Source: Mycolicibacterium moriokaense (GTDB lineage Bacteria; Actinomycetota; Actinomycetes; Mycobacteriales; Mycobacteriaceae). Taken from it: a DNA stretch of 64,000 bases. The stretch spans positions 124,001 to 188,000 of the forward strand of contig NZ_QQBJ01000003.1 in the NCBI RefSeq assembly GCF_003347205.1, read 5' to 3'. A program made the translations under genes and the position numbers. Of the stretch, positions 45,918 through 54,816 are shown piece after piece; the first letter of the stretch is position 1; every line of letters begins with the position of its first letter. The notes under the pieces were generated by a model that was not told the origin of the DNA, made no database searches, and saw only the letters and a list, made by a program, of their open reading frames with translations.

Positions 45918-46547
45918 ATGAAAAAACGGCCCATCAGCAGTCAGCGGCGTTCGGACCTTTGTGATGCCGCCGTCGAATTGCTGGCTGCCGAAGGGGCACG
46001 GGGCCTGACACACCGCGGAGTCGATCGCCGCGCGGGTTTCGCAGAAGGCACGACGTCCTTCTACTATCAAACCCGCGCAGAGCTTCTTCGCGGCGCACTC
46101 GATCGCATTGTCGAGCTCGACGTGGTCGACTACACGGCGGCACTCGCCTCAGACGGGCATGCCAATTCGCTGCTACATCAACTTGCTGAGTCCGCCATAG
46201 AAAACGCCACCGTCAATCGCGCCCGGGTCAAAGCGCGCTTCGAGTTGATGATGATTGCGTCGCGGGAACCCGCACTGAAGGCCGTGTTCGATGACTTCTT
46301 CAACAAATTCGTCGCGCTCAGCGAGGCTGCCGTCGGTGAAGTACAGCAAACTCGAGGGAACGTCGACCAGGTACTTATCAAACAGCAGGCCTTTGCTGTC
46401 GTGACATTCCTTGGAGGATTTCTCTTCCGCCTCGCCTACGGCCTCGCAGATGGTGTCGACGCTGCCGCCCTCGAAAGTCTCTTGCGGGGTGTGATTTCCG
46501 GTGTCGCCGAAGAGCACAAGCGGAGCTCTGCCGCACCGGGCTGCTAG
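45918..46547 (+). CDS. TetR-family regulator
   Basis: A 209-residue repressor with the helix-turn-helix RGLTHRGVDRRAGFAEGTTSFYYQTRAELL and a helical C-terminal domain (ELMMIASREPALKAVF). It is followed on the same strand, after 124 nt that include a palindrome at 46602-46619, by the substrate-binding protein, AveC and P450 genes. It probably controls these. Inducer unknown. Confidence 0.87.
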   Translation: MKKRPISSQRRSDLCDAAVELLAAEGARGLTHRGVDRRAGFAEGTTSFYYQTRAELLRGALDRIVELDVVDYTAALASDGHANSLLHQLAESAIENATVNRARVKARFELMMIASREPALKAVFDDFFNKFVALSEAAVGEVQQTRGNVDQVLIKQQAFAVVTFLGGFLFRLAYGLADGVDAAALESLLRGVISGVAEEHKRSSAAPGC

Positions 46548-46601
46548 GGCGCCGGGGATAGCTATCCGCGCAACGGCCGTGGCGTTCGTCTACTCCCAGG
46601 A

Positions 46602-46619
46602 CTCTATACATCTGTAGAG
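46602..46619. promoter_or_regulatory. Putative TetR operator
   Basis: CTCTATACATCTGTAGAG: 7 of 9 symmetric pairs, upstream of the substrate-binding protein gene and downstream of the TetR gene. Confidence 0.5.
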
Positions 46620-46671
46620 ACCAAATGTTAGGTTACCGGTGGTCCCGCTGGAGTCGACGAAGGAGACTTTC

Positions 46672-47778
46672 GTGTCTTACGAGAGCTCGGCCGAGCCGAT
46701 CAAGATCGGCTACTTGATGGATTTCCTTATCTCAGAGCACTTTCCGCAGCACTTCCGAGACGATTTGACAGACCCGTTCCACATGGTTTTCGCCGAGGCG
46801 CTGACGCAGGGCATCATCGACCGGCCGGTCGAGATCATCTACAAGGAGGTGGAAGGTCTTCCCAAGGGATCGGTCAGGGCCGTCAACAAGGCATACGAGG
46901 AACTGGTGGACGAGGGGTGCCTTGTTGTATTCGGGCCGAATATCACAGATAACTGCGCGGCGGCACTTGAGGTCATCGAGAGGCGCAAAGTACCGGCGAT
47001 CGGGGTCACCGGCTCCGAAGAGGTGCTCGGAGAATGGTTCTTCTCCTTTCCCATGGGGTCGATGACTGACGAACCCATACTCTGGTCCCAGCTGCTCGCG
47101 AACCGAGGGCTCACCGACGTGGGACTTCTTGTCGAACAGTCCCTCGTCGGAGAGTCCTACGCCAAGCGTTTCCACAAGGCTGCCGCGCGGCGCGGACTTC
47201 GCATCGTCGCCGAGGCTCCGATCGCCCAGACGGCACAAGATGTGACGAAGTCTGTCGGCGCACTCCATGAGGCAGGTGCAACCGCGATTGTGCACTGCGG
47301 CTTCGGTTTCGGAGTCGTGATGGTCAACCCCGCGCTGGACGCAATTGATTGGGATCCGCCACGATTCGCGGGTACGGCGTGGCAGAACGCGTGGATCAAC
47401 CCCGTGATGTGGAACGCATTCATGGGCTGGATCGGGGTCGACCAATACGACGAAGCCAATCCGATCGGCCAGGACTTCCTGGACCGCTATCAGCAGCGGT
47501 ACGGGCGGAGGCCGGAGTGGTGCGTACCCGTGGTCAATTACGACGTCGCCCGCACGCTGCTGGAAGCGATCACCGACGCTCACCCGTTGAGTCCGCGTGG
47601 CCTCAAAGAGGCGATCGAGCGGGTAAAGATGTTGCCCGCGGCGTCGGGAGCGCCCGGCACCTACGTGTCCTTCGGCAAGTGGAAGCGCCAGGCGTGGGTG
47701 GGTACCGGCTATATCGTTGCCCGACAACTCGATGCCGACGGCACCAATTCACATCTCGTGGAACGGTTCGGGGACTAG
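46672..47778 (+). CDS. Type 1 periplasmic-binding-fold protein without signal peptide
   Basis: A 368-residue protein of the branched-chain amino acid/urea-type substrate-binding family: IKIGYLMDFL, GCLVVFGPNITDN, VPAIGVTGSEE, and VNYDVARTLLEAI in the second lobe. GTG 46672 follows AAGGAGA at 5 nt. There is no signal sequence or lipobox, and no ABC permease or ATPase is nearby, so it is probably a cytoplasmic ligand-binding protein. It is 4 nt upstream of the AveC-family gene. It could sense or present the substrate of that pathway. Confidence 0.85.
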   Translation: MSYESSAEPIKIGYLMDFLISEHFPQHFRDDLTDPFHMVFAEALTQGIIDRPVEIIYKEVEGLPKGSVRAVNKAYEELVDEGCLVVFGPNITDNCAAALEVIERRKVPAIGVTGSEEVLGEWFFSFPMGSMTDEPILWSQLLANRGLTDVGLLVEQSLVGESYAKRFHKAAARRGLRIVAEAPIAQTAQDVTKSVGALHEAGATAIVHCGFGFGVVMVNPALDAIDWDPPRFAGTAWQNAWINPVMWNAFMGWIGVDQYDEANPIGQDFLDRYQQRYGRRPEWCVPVVNYDVARTLLEAITDAHPLSPRGLKEAIERVKMLPAASGAPGTYVSFGKWKRQAWVGTGYIVARQLDADGTNSHLVERFGD

Positions 47779-47782
47779 CGCG

Positions 47783-48895
47783 ATGACGGCACAGGGGTCC
47801 AAATCGGTTGAACTGCACGATCATGCGGCCGCTTCGGCCAAAGTCAGTCCTCGTTGGGGTCGGTGGGCCGCTGGTTTGGCGCTGACGGTGTTGGTCGCCG
47901 TGTTCGTTGCGGTCATGCGCACGGATCTCGACCCGCGGGTTGCCAACCCGGATGTGGAGGGACGACCTCGGCCGGTTGACTTCCTCTTCGGATTCGAGCA
48001 CTGGATGACCGTGGTGCAGATCGGCGCCGTTGCGATGCTGATCGGGCTGATACTTCTGTTCGTACGCGGATGGCGGCGCAATCCGGGCAGCCCCGCCATG
48101 CTGATGTTTCTCTGCACCACGCTGATCGTCTGGCAGGACCCGATCATGAACTGGGCGCCGTTCGCGGTCTACAACCCCGAGCTGATTCACTGGCCGGAGA
48201 CGTGGCCGCTGATCATGATGTCGCCGACAGTGGAACCGTTCATCGTGTTCGGGTACGTCCTGTTCTACTTCGGCCCCTACTTCCCCGCGGTGTGGATCCT
48301 GCGCCGACTGCAAGCCAAGAATGGACCGCAGGCCTACGCCTCCAGGCACCCGCTGATCAGCTTGGGCCTGATCGTTTTGGTGATCGGGTTCATATTCGAC
48401 GCGATTCTGGAAATCGGGTCGGTGCGCACCGGAATGTACATCTACTCGCAGGTCATCCCGTGGGGATCGCTGTTCGCTGGCACCACATTCCAGTTCCCGC
48501 TGATCTGGGAGTCACTGTCGGTGACCTTTGTGATGGTCCCGGCGGCGATCCTGGTCTATCGCGACGACACCGGAAAGTCAGTGGCGGAAAAGCTGGCGGC
48601 GAAGGCCAAGTTGCTTCCCACGAAGCCGGTACTGGGCACTTTCCTCGTGATGTTCGCGATCATCAACGTCTCGTACTTCGCGTACGGCGCCTGGTTCTGG
48701 GGCATCAAGGCGAGCGGTCTTGCGACATCGGTCGCGTGTCCATGGCCCTACCCCGAAGCCAAAGTTTATGACCCACAGGGATATTACGAAGAGGCTGGAG
48801 CACAAGGCCCATTCTCCGTCGGAAAGTGGGCCACCTGGCAGAGCGGTGTGCCGGATGGACGCCCCAGCGTCGAAGCCCCCCCCCCCGCCCGGTGA
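47783..48895 (+). CDS. Spirocyclase AveC-family membrane protein (second copy)
   Basis: A 370-residue membrane protein with about seven helices. Like the protein at 31228 it has an Asp-Pro-Asn segment in LIVWQDPIMNWAPFAVY, FDAILEIGSVRTGMYIYSQV, and FQFPLIWESLSVTFVM, which mark the AveC-like family. Overall identity to the first copy is low by eye. It lies between the binding protein and P450 genes. The last codons contain an 11-C tract (48876-48886) that gives PPP at the C terminus; slippage there would change only the tail and the stop. Confidence 0.85.
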   Translation: MTAQGSKSVELHDHAAASAKVSPRWGRWAAGLALTVLVAVFVAVMRTDLDPRVANPDVEGRPRPVDFLFGFEHWMTVVQIGAVAMLIGLILLFVRGWRRNPGSPAMLMFLCTTLIVWQDPIMNWAPFAVYNPELIHWPETWPLIMMSPTVEPFIVFGYVLFYFGPYFPAVWILRRLQAKNGPQAYASRHPLISLGLIVLVIGFIFDAILEIGSVRTGMYIYSQVIPWGSLFAGTTFQFPLIWESLSVTFVMVPAAILVYRDDTGKSVAEKLAAKAKLLPTKPVLGTFLVMFAIINVSYFAYGAWFWGIKASGLATSVACPWPYPEAKVYDPQGYYEEAGAQGPFSVGKWATWQSGVPDGRPSVEAPPPAR

Positions 48896-48941
48896 AGGGC
48901 GCTGTGCGCCCGCCAATGCCCGGTCGTGAACAGGAGCCGTC

Positions 48942-50153
48942 GTGGTAGAGCTGTTCGACGACCTCCAAGATTTCGGCGCCTTCGACGACGCGGTGTCGGG
49001 CGACATTCGCGACCCGTACGCAGCGTTGGCCGATGCACGCAAGTCTGTACCCATCCAGCGAATCGACGCCACTGGAATGCCCGGCCATCAGGGTGTCACG
49101 ATGTTCATGGTCTACCGCCACGAAGACATCGTCACGATACTCCGCGACAACGAAACCTTTTCGTCCGCAGCAGTTCTCAATCTCTTCGGCGACGTTCTTG
49201 GACACCAGGTGATGTTAGGTCTCGACGAGCCCGCTCACGGGAGGCTGCGTGCACTCATAGCAAAGGCCTTTACCCAAAAGGCCCTTGCCCACTGGGAAGA
49301 CGATCTGATCAGCGCCGTCGGCAAAGAACTGATCGACCAAATCGCTCCAAATGGCAGCGCGGACCTTGTAAAGGAATTCACGTTTCCCTACCCAACCCAG
49401 ATCATCGCGGGCCTACTCGGGCTCCCCCGCAAGGACTTTCCGCAATTCCAACGGTGGTCGATCTCTCTGCTGTCCTTCGTCATCAACCCCGATCGTGGAA
49501 GGGCTGCGTCGCAGGCCCTCGTAGACTATTTCGCCCCCATCCTCGCCGCACGACGTGAGCAGCCCCGCGATGACATCATCAGCAGACTCGCTCAAGCACA
49601 GACCGACGGTCAAACACTCACAGACGAAGAGATCTACTCGTTCCTGCGACTCCTGTTACCCGCAGGCGTGGAAACCACGTACAGATCACTGGGTAACCTG
49701 CTATCCGCACTTCTGTCCAATACCGAGCAGTTCGACGCACTCCGAGCCGATCGATCGTTGATTCCTCAGGCGATCGAAGAGGCTGTGCGCTGGGACGCAC
49801 CGCTATTGACCATCACTCGCACAGCGACACGAAACACCTCCCTCGGAGGCATTGAGATTCCCGAGGGGTCATCGGTGATGCCGATGCTCGGCGCGGCTAA
49901 CCGACAGGAGGACCGCTACTCGAATCCCGATCAGTTCGACATTTTTCGGGCAGCTCGGACACCCATCTCCTGGGGACACGGCGTTCACGTCTGCCTCGGG
50001 ATGCACTTGGCCCGCCTGGAAATGACTGTTGCCCTCAATCTTCTGATGGACCGTCTGCCAAATCTGAGGCTTGATCCTTCCGGCCACGACCCACATATTC
50101 GCGGCGGGGCCTTCCGCTCACCTACCTGTCTTCCGGTGCTCTTCGACTCATGA
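48942..50153 (+). CDS. Cytochrome P450
   Basis: A soluble 403-residue bacterial P450. Motifs: I-helix LLPAGVETTYRSL, ExxR-type helix (EEAVRWDAP), and the heme-binding segment SWGHGVHVCLGMHLARLE with the axial Cys. The I-helix keeps the acid-Thr pair (ET) needed for oxygen activation. GTG 48942 follows GGAG. Base composition of this gene and of the next SDR appears lower in GC than the surrounding region. It ends the TetR-controlled unit of binding protein, AveC-like and P450 genes. No ferredoxin is adjacent. Confidence 0.92.
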   Translation: MVELFDDLQDFGAFDDAVSGDIRDPYAALADARKSVPIQRIDATGMPGHQGVTMFMVYRHEDIVTILRDNETFSSAAVLNLFGDVLGHQVMLGLDEPAHGRLRALIAKAFTQKALAHWEDDLISAVGKELIDQIAPNGSADLVKEFTFPYPTQIIAGLLGLPRKDFPQFQRWSISLLSFVINPDRGRAASQALVDYFAPILAARREQPRDDIISRLAQAQTDGQTLTDEEIYSFLRLLLPAGVETTYRSLGNLLSALLSNTEQFDALRADRSLIPQAIEEAVRWDAPLLTITRTATRNTSLGGIEIPEGSSVMPMLGAANRQEDRYSNPDQFDIFRAARTPISWGHGVHVCLGMHLARLEMTVALNLLMDRLPNLRLDPSGHDPHIRGGAFRSPTCLPVLFDS

Positions 50154-50306
50154 CAGCCTCTTGCGCGAAGGCCGCACCAAGCGCCCGCGAGGACAAGCTC
50201 ATTGTGGCGCGCCGCCAACTGCGCGACTACATTCGACGCATCGACGCCGTACCTCCCGCCGAGACGCGTCAGTGCGATTCCCGTCGCCCGGTGCCGGACC
50301 GACCAT

Positions 50307-51149
50307 TTACTTGTTTGTCGCCTGCTCGAGCGCTGTCATCCGCTGGCCGATAGCACGAATTTGAGTCATCGTCGATACGTGGCTGCCCAGGCCGCCGTCG
50401 CTACGCAGTACCTGCCCGGTCATGAACCCCGACTCGTCGGACGCGAGAAATAGGGCCAGGTGCGCCATGTCCTTATCCGACCCAAGCCTCGTCGTAAGGG
50501 TGTGCTCGAGGAAGACGTCGGCGATTTCTTGCGGGATCATGGCGACTCTTTCTTCGCCCACTGCGAAACCTGGTGCGATGGCATTACAGCGTATGCCCTG
50601 CTTTCCGTACTGCGAGGCAACAAATCTCGTGAGCCCGGCAATCGCTGCCTTCGAAACCCCATACGCCATGAATTCCGTCTCACCAAAGGCATAGGCCAGC
50701 GCTGACATGTTGATGATGGATCCGCCGCCGCCAGCGATCATCTTCGGGACGGCGTATTTGCAGCCCCAGATGGTGTGGTACAAGTTCACCTTCAAAGCCA
50801 AATCCCACGTCTCGGTCGGCGTGTCGACGACATTCGTGTCAGTGGCCAGAGTCGCGGTCGCGTTGTTGTGCAGCACGTCGAGCCGCCCGTACTTTTCGAC
50901 AGCAAAGTCGACCATCTGCTCGACCTGCTCCTCGTTGGTTACGTCAGTGACGATCGATGTGGCCTCTCCGCCCGAGCCGGTGATCTTCTCCGCCTTCTCT
51001 GCCACCTCAGGGCTGATATCGGAGAGCACTACACGGGCGCCCTCAGCGGCAAAGAGCTGCGCCGTTGCATGGCCGATATAGCCGTTCGCGCCGGTGATGA
51101 TGGCGACCTTCCCGTCAAGCCTTCCTCTGCCTTGCGCTTGTTTTGTCAT
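50307..51149 (-). CDS. SDR-family oxidoreductase
   Basis: A 280-residue classical short-chain dehydrogenase: TGANGYIG cofactor loop, HNNATA, Ser in INMSALAY, and YGVSK. The second Gly-loop residue pattern (GANGYIG) and Asp at DIS after strand 2 point to NAD. It ends the minus-strand series of catabolic genes, 208 nt after the crotonase gene. Substrate unknown. The gene is convergent with the P450 gene at 153 nt. Confidence 0.9.
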   Translation of the reverse strand: MTKQAQGRGRLDGKVAIITGANGYIGHATAQLFAAEGARVVLSDISPEVAEKAEKITGSGGEATSIVTDVTNEEQVEQMVDFAVEKYGRLDVLHNNATATLATDTNVVDTPTETWDLALKVNLYHTIWGCKYAVPKMIAGGGGSIINMSALAYAFGETEFMAYGVSKAAIAGLTRFVASQYGKQGIRCNAIAPGFAVGEERVAMIPQEIADVFLEHTLTTRLGSDKDMAHLALFLASDESGFMTGQVLRSDGGLGSHVSTMTQIRAIGQRMTALEQATNK

Positions 51150-51357
51150 GGGCAGTGCTCTCCTTCTGTTGATGGTTCGAGACCGACTGCGTCAGCGGAA
51201 ACCTTTGAGGTTCGGCTGAGCTGGTCCCGGTTGTGGTGAACGAACTCGGTGCGGTACGTGGTTCTTGTCTGTGGGAGGCCCGTGAGGGGCCTCTCGATGC
51301 GTGAGATCCACCGATCGACCGACGGCATGAGAAACGCCGTAAAGGGCCGTGGCGTTG

Positions 51358-52260
51358 TCACGGTTGGTCTCTCGCCGCCGGCGTCACCGGCGCTGCGTTG
51401 CGCCAGTTCGGAAGACCATCGGCTTCAGTGCCGGCCGGGAACCCGTCGCCGCCTCCGTGCAGTCCGGCCCAATGACTGTGGTTGAGCTGGTGCATGGAGA
51501 AGCAGGCATTGAGCGAGTTGTAGAACCCCATGTTGTCCAGCGTCTGATTCACGGACTCCTTGATGAGCAGCGCCGCCATGGTGGGCACTTTGGCGATGCG
51601 TCGCGCGAATTCCAATGTCTGATCGGACAACTCGTCGACCGGGAAGATCTTGGACACCCTACCGAGTGCGTGCGCCTCCTCCACCGTCATCGAGTCGCCG
51701 GTGAGCATCAATTCCTTGGTTTTTCGCGCACCGAACTCCCACGGGTGCGCGAAGTACTCGACACCGCACATGCCTAGACGGGTGCCCACGATGTCGGCAA
51801 AGTGCGTGTTGTCGGCGGCGACGATCAGGTCGCACGCCCACATCAGCATCAGCGCTGCAGCGTAGACATCACCGTGGACAGCGGCGATGGTGATCTTGCG
51901 CAGATTCCGCCAGCGACGAGTGTTTTCAAAGAAGTAGTGCCATTCCTGCAGCATGAGCTTCTCGGCGCCCTCGCGCGTCGCCCCGTTCTGGGTAAAGCTG
52001 ACATGCTGGTCTGGACCGGGTTCGGCCTCTTGCATGACGAGCTTGGATCCGATGTCGTGGCCGGAGGAGAACATTGGCCCGTTGCCGCCGAGGATGACGA
52101 CACGAACTGCGTCGTCGGCTTCGGCCTGCAAGAATGCGTCGTTGAGTTCGACGAGCAATCCACGCTGTTGGGCGTTGCGTACCTCAGGGCGGTTGAGCAT
52201 GATGCGGGCGATGACACCGTCATCGAAGGTTTCGTAGGTCACGTAGCGGTAGCCAGGCAC
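51358..52260 (-). CDS. Crotonase-family protein
   Basis: A 300-residue crotonase-fold protein. The first oxyanion motif is GNGPMFSSGHD. The second region, VHGDVYAAALMLMWACDLIVA, has AAA in place of the usual GGG, so the second oxyanion Gly and catalytic setting may be altered. This could change chemistry from hydration to another CoA reaction, or reflect reduced activity. GTG 52260 follows AAAGGA at 5 nt. A His/Gly/Ser-rich tail (HWAGLHGGGDG) is unusual. Same strand as the SDR and LLM genes but with 208- and 220-nt gaps. Confidence 0.87.
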   Translation of the reverse strand: MPGYRYVTYETFDDGVIARIMLNRPEVRNAQQRGLLVELNDAFLQAEADDAVRVVILGGNGPMFSSGHDIGSKLVMQEAEPGPDQHVSFTQNGATREGAEKLMLQEWHYFFENTRRWRNLRKITIAAVHGDVYAAALMLMWACDLIVAADNTHFADIVGTRLGMCGVEYFAHPWEFGARKTKELMLTGDSMTVEEAHALGRVSKIFPVDELSDQTLEFARRIAKVPTMAALLIKESVNQTLDNMGFYNSLNACFSMHQLNHSHWAGLHGGGDGFPAGTEADGLPNWRNAAPVTPAARDQP

Positions 52261-52480
52261 GGCTGTCCTTTCGTCGGGCGATGGCATCGATCTTGTCGCA
52301 GGCAGACCACTGAGTTCGGACGCCGGTGTCGCCTTTCCGCCGAGCGTCGCGGCCCGCGTTCGGCACTGCACTTGTTGGTCGTTGTTTCGGTGATTACGTA
52401 ACCCGTTGCACCCGTGTCGTTGTCGACGACGACCATGGCATGGCGACGGCGTGTATTCACGACGTCACCCAACGACGGTT

Positions 52481-53386
52481 TCATAAGCCGAGCGCTGAGG
52501 ACAGCGTCCGCAACATGGGTCGGGGGTCGACGATGGGCTTGGGCCCCAGTACTTGAACGACGACATGATCGGCTCCAGCGTCGAGATGGACGCGCACAGC
52601 GTTGGCGGCTTCATCGGGTGAGCCAAGTCCGACCAATCCCCGCACTAACCGGTCCGATCCGCCACCGGTGATATCAGATTCGTCAAAGCCTTGGCGCAGC
52701 CAGGAGTTTCGATAGTTTGGCAATGCACTGTAGGCCTGAAGATGAGCGCGCGCATAGTCCAGCTGCTCGTCAGCGGGGCCGTCGACGACGACGGCTTGTT
52801 CAGAGACAATCCATTTCTCGGTGCCGAGGATCTTTCGCGTCGTGGCGGTCTGCGCGGGTGTGACGAGATACGGGTGGGCACCGTCGGCGTGTGTGCCGGC
52901 GAGTTCGATCATTTTGGGGCCCAGCGCGGCCAGCAGGCGCACCGGGCGATCAGCCCCGGGTTCGATGGATGTTGACACCGCCGACATGCGGTCGAGGTAG
53001 TCGGTCATCGTGGCCAACGGCTTGGCGTAGCTCCCGCCGAGATGGTGTTCGACGAGGGGGGCGTGGCTGACGCCGAGTCCGAGGATGAACCTGCGGGGGA
53101 ACAGGGCGTTGAGTGTGCGAGCCCCCGATTCGGCGGCGGTGGGGAGCCGTACGTGGATGTTGGCGATGCCGGTGCCGACGACGAGGCGCTCGGTGGCCGA
53201 CAGCAGCGCCATCGACTGCGTAAGACATTCTTTTCCCGATACCTCCGGGATGAACAGCGAGCCGAAGCCGAGTCCTTCGATGTCGCGGGCTACGGCCTGC
53301 GCGTCAGGTGTCGGCCAAGTCTCACTGCTCCACCACACTCCGACGCGAGAGGGAAAGTCGATGGGCGGCCGCTCACTGGCGGTCAT
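52481..53386 (-). CDS. LLM-class F420-dependent oxidoreductase
   Basis: A 301-residue TIM-barrel enzyme of the luciferase-like F420 family: RVGVWWSSETW at the start, FGSLFIPEVSG, LVVGTGIANIHVR, FPRRFILGLGVSHAPLVE, and LDAGADHVVVQVL at the end. It is part of the minus-strand catabolic unit, 54 nt after the SnoaL-like gene. Such enzymes reduce or oxidise ring ketones, alcohols or alkenes; the substrate here is unknown. Confidence 0.9.
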   Translation of the reverse strand: MTASERPPIDFPSRVGVWWSSETWPTPDAQAVARDIEGLGFGSLFIPEVSGKECLTQSMALLSATERLVVGTGIANIHVRLPTAAESGARTLNALFPRRFILGLGVSHAPLVEHHLGGSYAKPLATMTDYLDRMSAVSTSIEPGADRPVRLLAALGPKMIELAGTHADGAHPYLVTPAQTATTRKILGTEKWIVSEQAVVVDGPADEQLDYARAHLQAYSALPNYRNSWLRQGFDESDITGGGSDRLVRGLVGLGSPDEAANAVRVHLDAGADHVVVQVLGPKPIVDPRPMLRTLSSALGL

Positions 53387-53440
53387 ATGCGCCCGGCCAT
53401 GGTTGCGGGAGTTGGGTTTTGGCGTCGATCACGGTGGCGT

Positions 53441-53821
53441 TCACTTGGTGGTGTTGAACATGTAGCTGGCGATCTTCCAGGCATGGTTGACGTTGCGGAA
53501 AACGAACATTTCCCGCGCGGATTGTTGGGTGGCATCTCCGCTGGATCGTGAGGTGCTGGTGGAGGTGCTCTGCGTTACCGCATAGGCGTATTCGTCGTTG
53601 ATCACGTGAAGCTGGTCGATGGTGATGTCGACCTCGAGAGTGACATTGGCGAACATTCGTTGGTAGAGCTTGGGCAGTTTGTCGGCGTGCATCGTCGGGG
53701 CGCCCGGTGGCATGAACCAGCCGTCGTCGGTGTAGCAGGCGGAGGCTGCCGCGGCGTCGCCGTCGCTCAGCGCTTGGCCGTAAGTGCTGATGAGTTTTCC
53801 GATGTCGTCGTCCGCGGTCAT
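53441..53821 (-). CDS. SnoaL-like / NTF2-fold protein
   Basis: A 126-residue NTF2-fold protein: KLISTYGQALSDGDAAAASACYTDDGWFMPPG is the typical helix-then-strand opening, and HAWKIASYMFN the last strand. Members are isomerases, cyclases or dehydratases such as ketosteroid isomerase, but no catalytic Asp/Tyr set is certain here. It lies between an SDR and the LLM gene in one likely transcript. Confidence 0.8.
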   Translation of the reverse strand: MTADDDIGKLISTYGQALSDGDAAAASACYTDDGWFMPPGAPTMHADKLPKLYQRMFANVTLEVDITIDQLHVINDEYAYAVTQSTSTSTSRSSGDATQQSAREMFVFRNVNHAWKIASYMFNTTK

Positions 53822-53869
53822 GGTCCTCTCCTCATTCTTTGTATCTGTTGTGCGGTTTCACGTTTGCGG

Positions 53870-54709
53870 CTAGGTGGTGGGGGTCGGGGTTTCCGCGTTT
53901 GTCCATTGCATCTCGGCGGCGAGGGTGTTGGCGTGGATTCCCCCGTCGGCCCACAGCACTTGTCCGGTGAGGTATGCAGCGGCCTTGCTGTTGAGGAAGG
54001 TGAGAATCGCCGCTTGTTCGGTCGCGGTGGCAAAGCGGCCCAGCGGCGGGCGGAATTGTTGGAGATACGCCGCGTCGTAGTGGGTGAGAATAGGGGTATC
54101 GGTGACTCCGGGGGCGACGCAGTTGATGCGTATTCCTTCTTGGGCCAGCGGTGCCGCGTTGATGAGGCTGTAGAGGATCAAGGCCTCTTTCGATAGCCGG
54201 TACCCGCCGTCGCTGAGCGCTTCGGGATGATCTGTGCACCAGGAGATTCCCTCGGCCATGGATGTCGTTCGGACGAGGGGCATGGTCTGGCGGTGGTTGT
54301 CGCGATACGCCGCAGCCGCCAGCGATGAGACGCACGCGATGGAGCTGCCGGGGGTCATCTTGGGTATCAGTGACTCGGTGAGGTGACGGGTGCCCAGGAA
54401 GTTGACGGTGACGACCTTCAAGGGGTCGCCAATGCCTGAGGACACGCCGGCGACGTTGAACAGGGAGTCGATTCGACGGTCGATCGATGCCACGGCATGG
54501 TCGATGGATTCGACATCTGCGAGGTTCACTCTGCGGAAGGCATTGTCCCTCAGATGCTCTGGAGGTTCGATATCCAGCCCGATCACTTCCGCGCCGAGTT
54601 CGAGAAGTTGACCCGCGACGCAGGCGCCTATTCCAGAGGCACATCCGACGACCACGGCGCAGGTGTTGTCGTAACGATGGAGTTCGTCAGTGGTTTCGTA
54701 ACTGCTCAT
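53870..54709 (-). CDS. SDR-family oxidoreductase
   Basis: A 279-residue short-chain dehydrogenase with GCASGIG, the Asp of LDIEPPE (NAD preference), FNVAG, and YRLSK (Tyr-x3-Lys). The insertion around SMAEGISWCTDHPEALSDGG between Ser and Tyr resembles 3-alpha-hydroxysteroid dehydrogenase/carbonyl reductase-type SDRs. It is 48 nt upstream of the SnoaL-like gene and 107 nt after the dioxygenase-like gene. Confidence 0.88.
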   Translation of the reverse strand: MSSYETTDELHRYDNTCAVVVGCASGIGACVAGQLLELGAEVIGLDIEPPEHLRDNAFRRVNLADVESIDHAVASIDRRIDSLFNVAGVSSGIGDPLKVVTVNFLGTRHLTESLIPKMTPGSSIACVSSLAAAAYRDNHRQTMPLVRTTSMAEGISWCTDHPEALSDGGYRLSKEALILYSLINAAPLAQEGIRINCVAPGVTDTPILTHYDAAYLQQFRPPLGRFATATEQAAILTFLNSKAAAYLTGQVLWADGGIHANTLAAEMQWTNAETPTPTT

Positions 54710-54816
54710 GCTCGCTTCCGTATGCCTGTGAGGTGCGCTTCCCGTCGCGCTACCTCAGCTGGGGTGACCTGGGCAATGCACTGGGTCACCACGCTCATTG
54801 CCCCGCGACGGTGGGA

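Noticed and set aside
50150-50353. A 67-residue frame starting with an ATGA overlap at the P450 stop
   Set aside because: The position suits a ferredoxin, but there is no cysteine cluster motif, composition is poor, and its end overlaps the convergent SDR gene.
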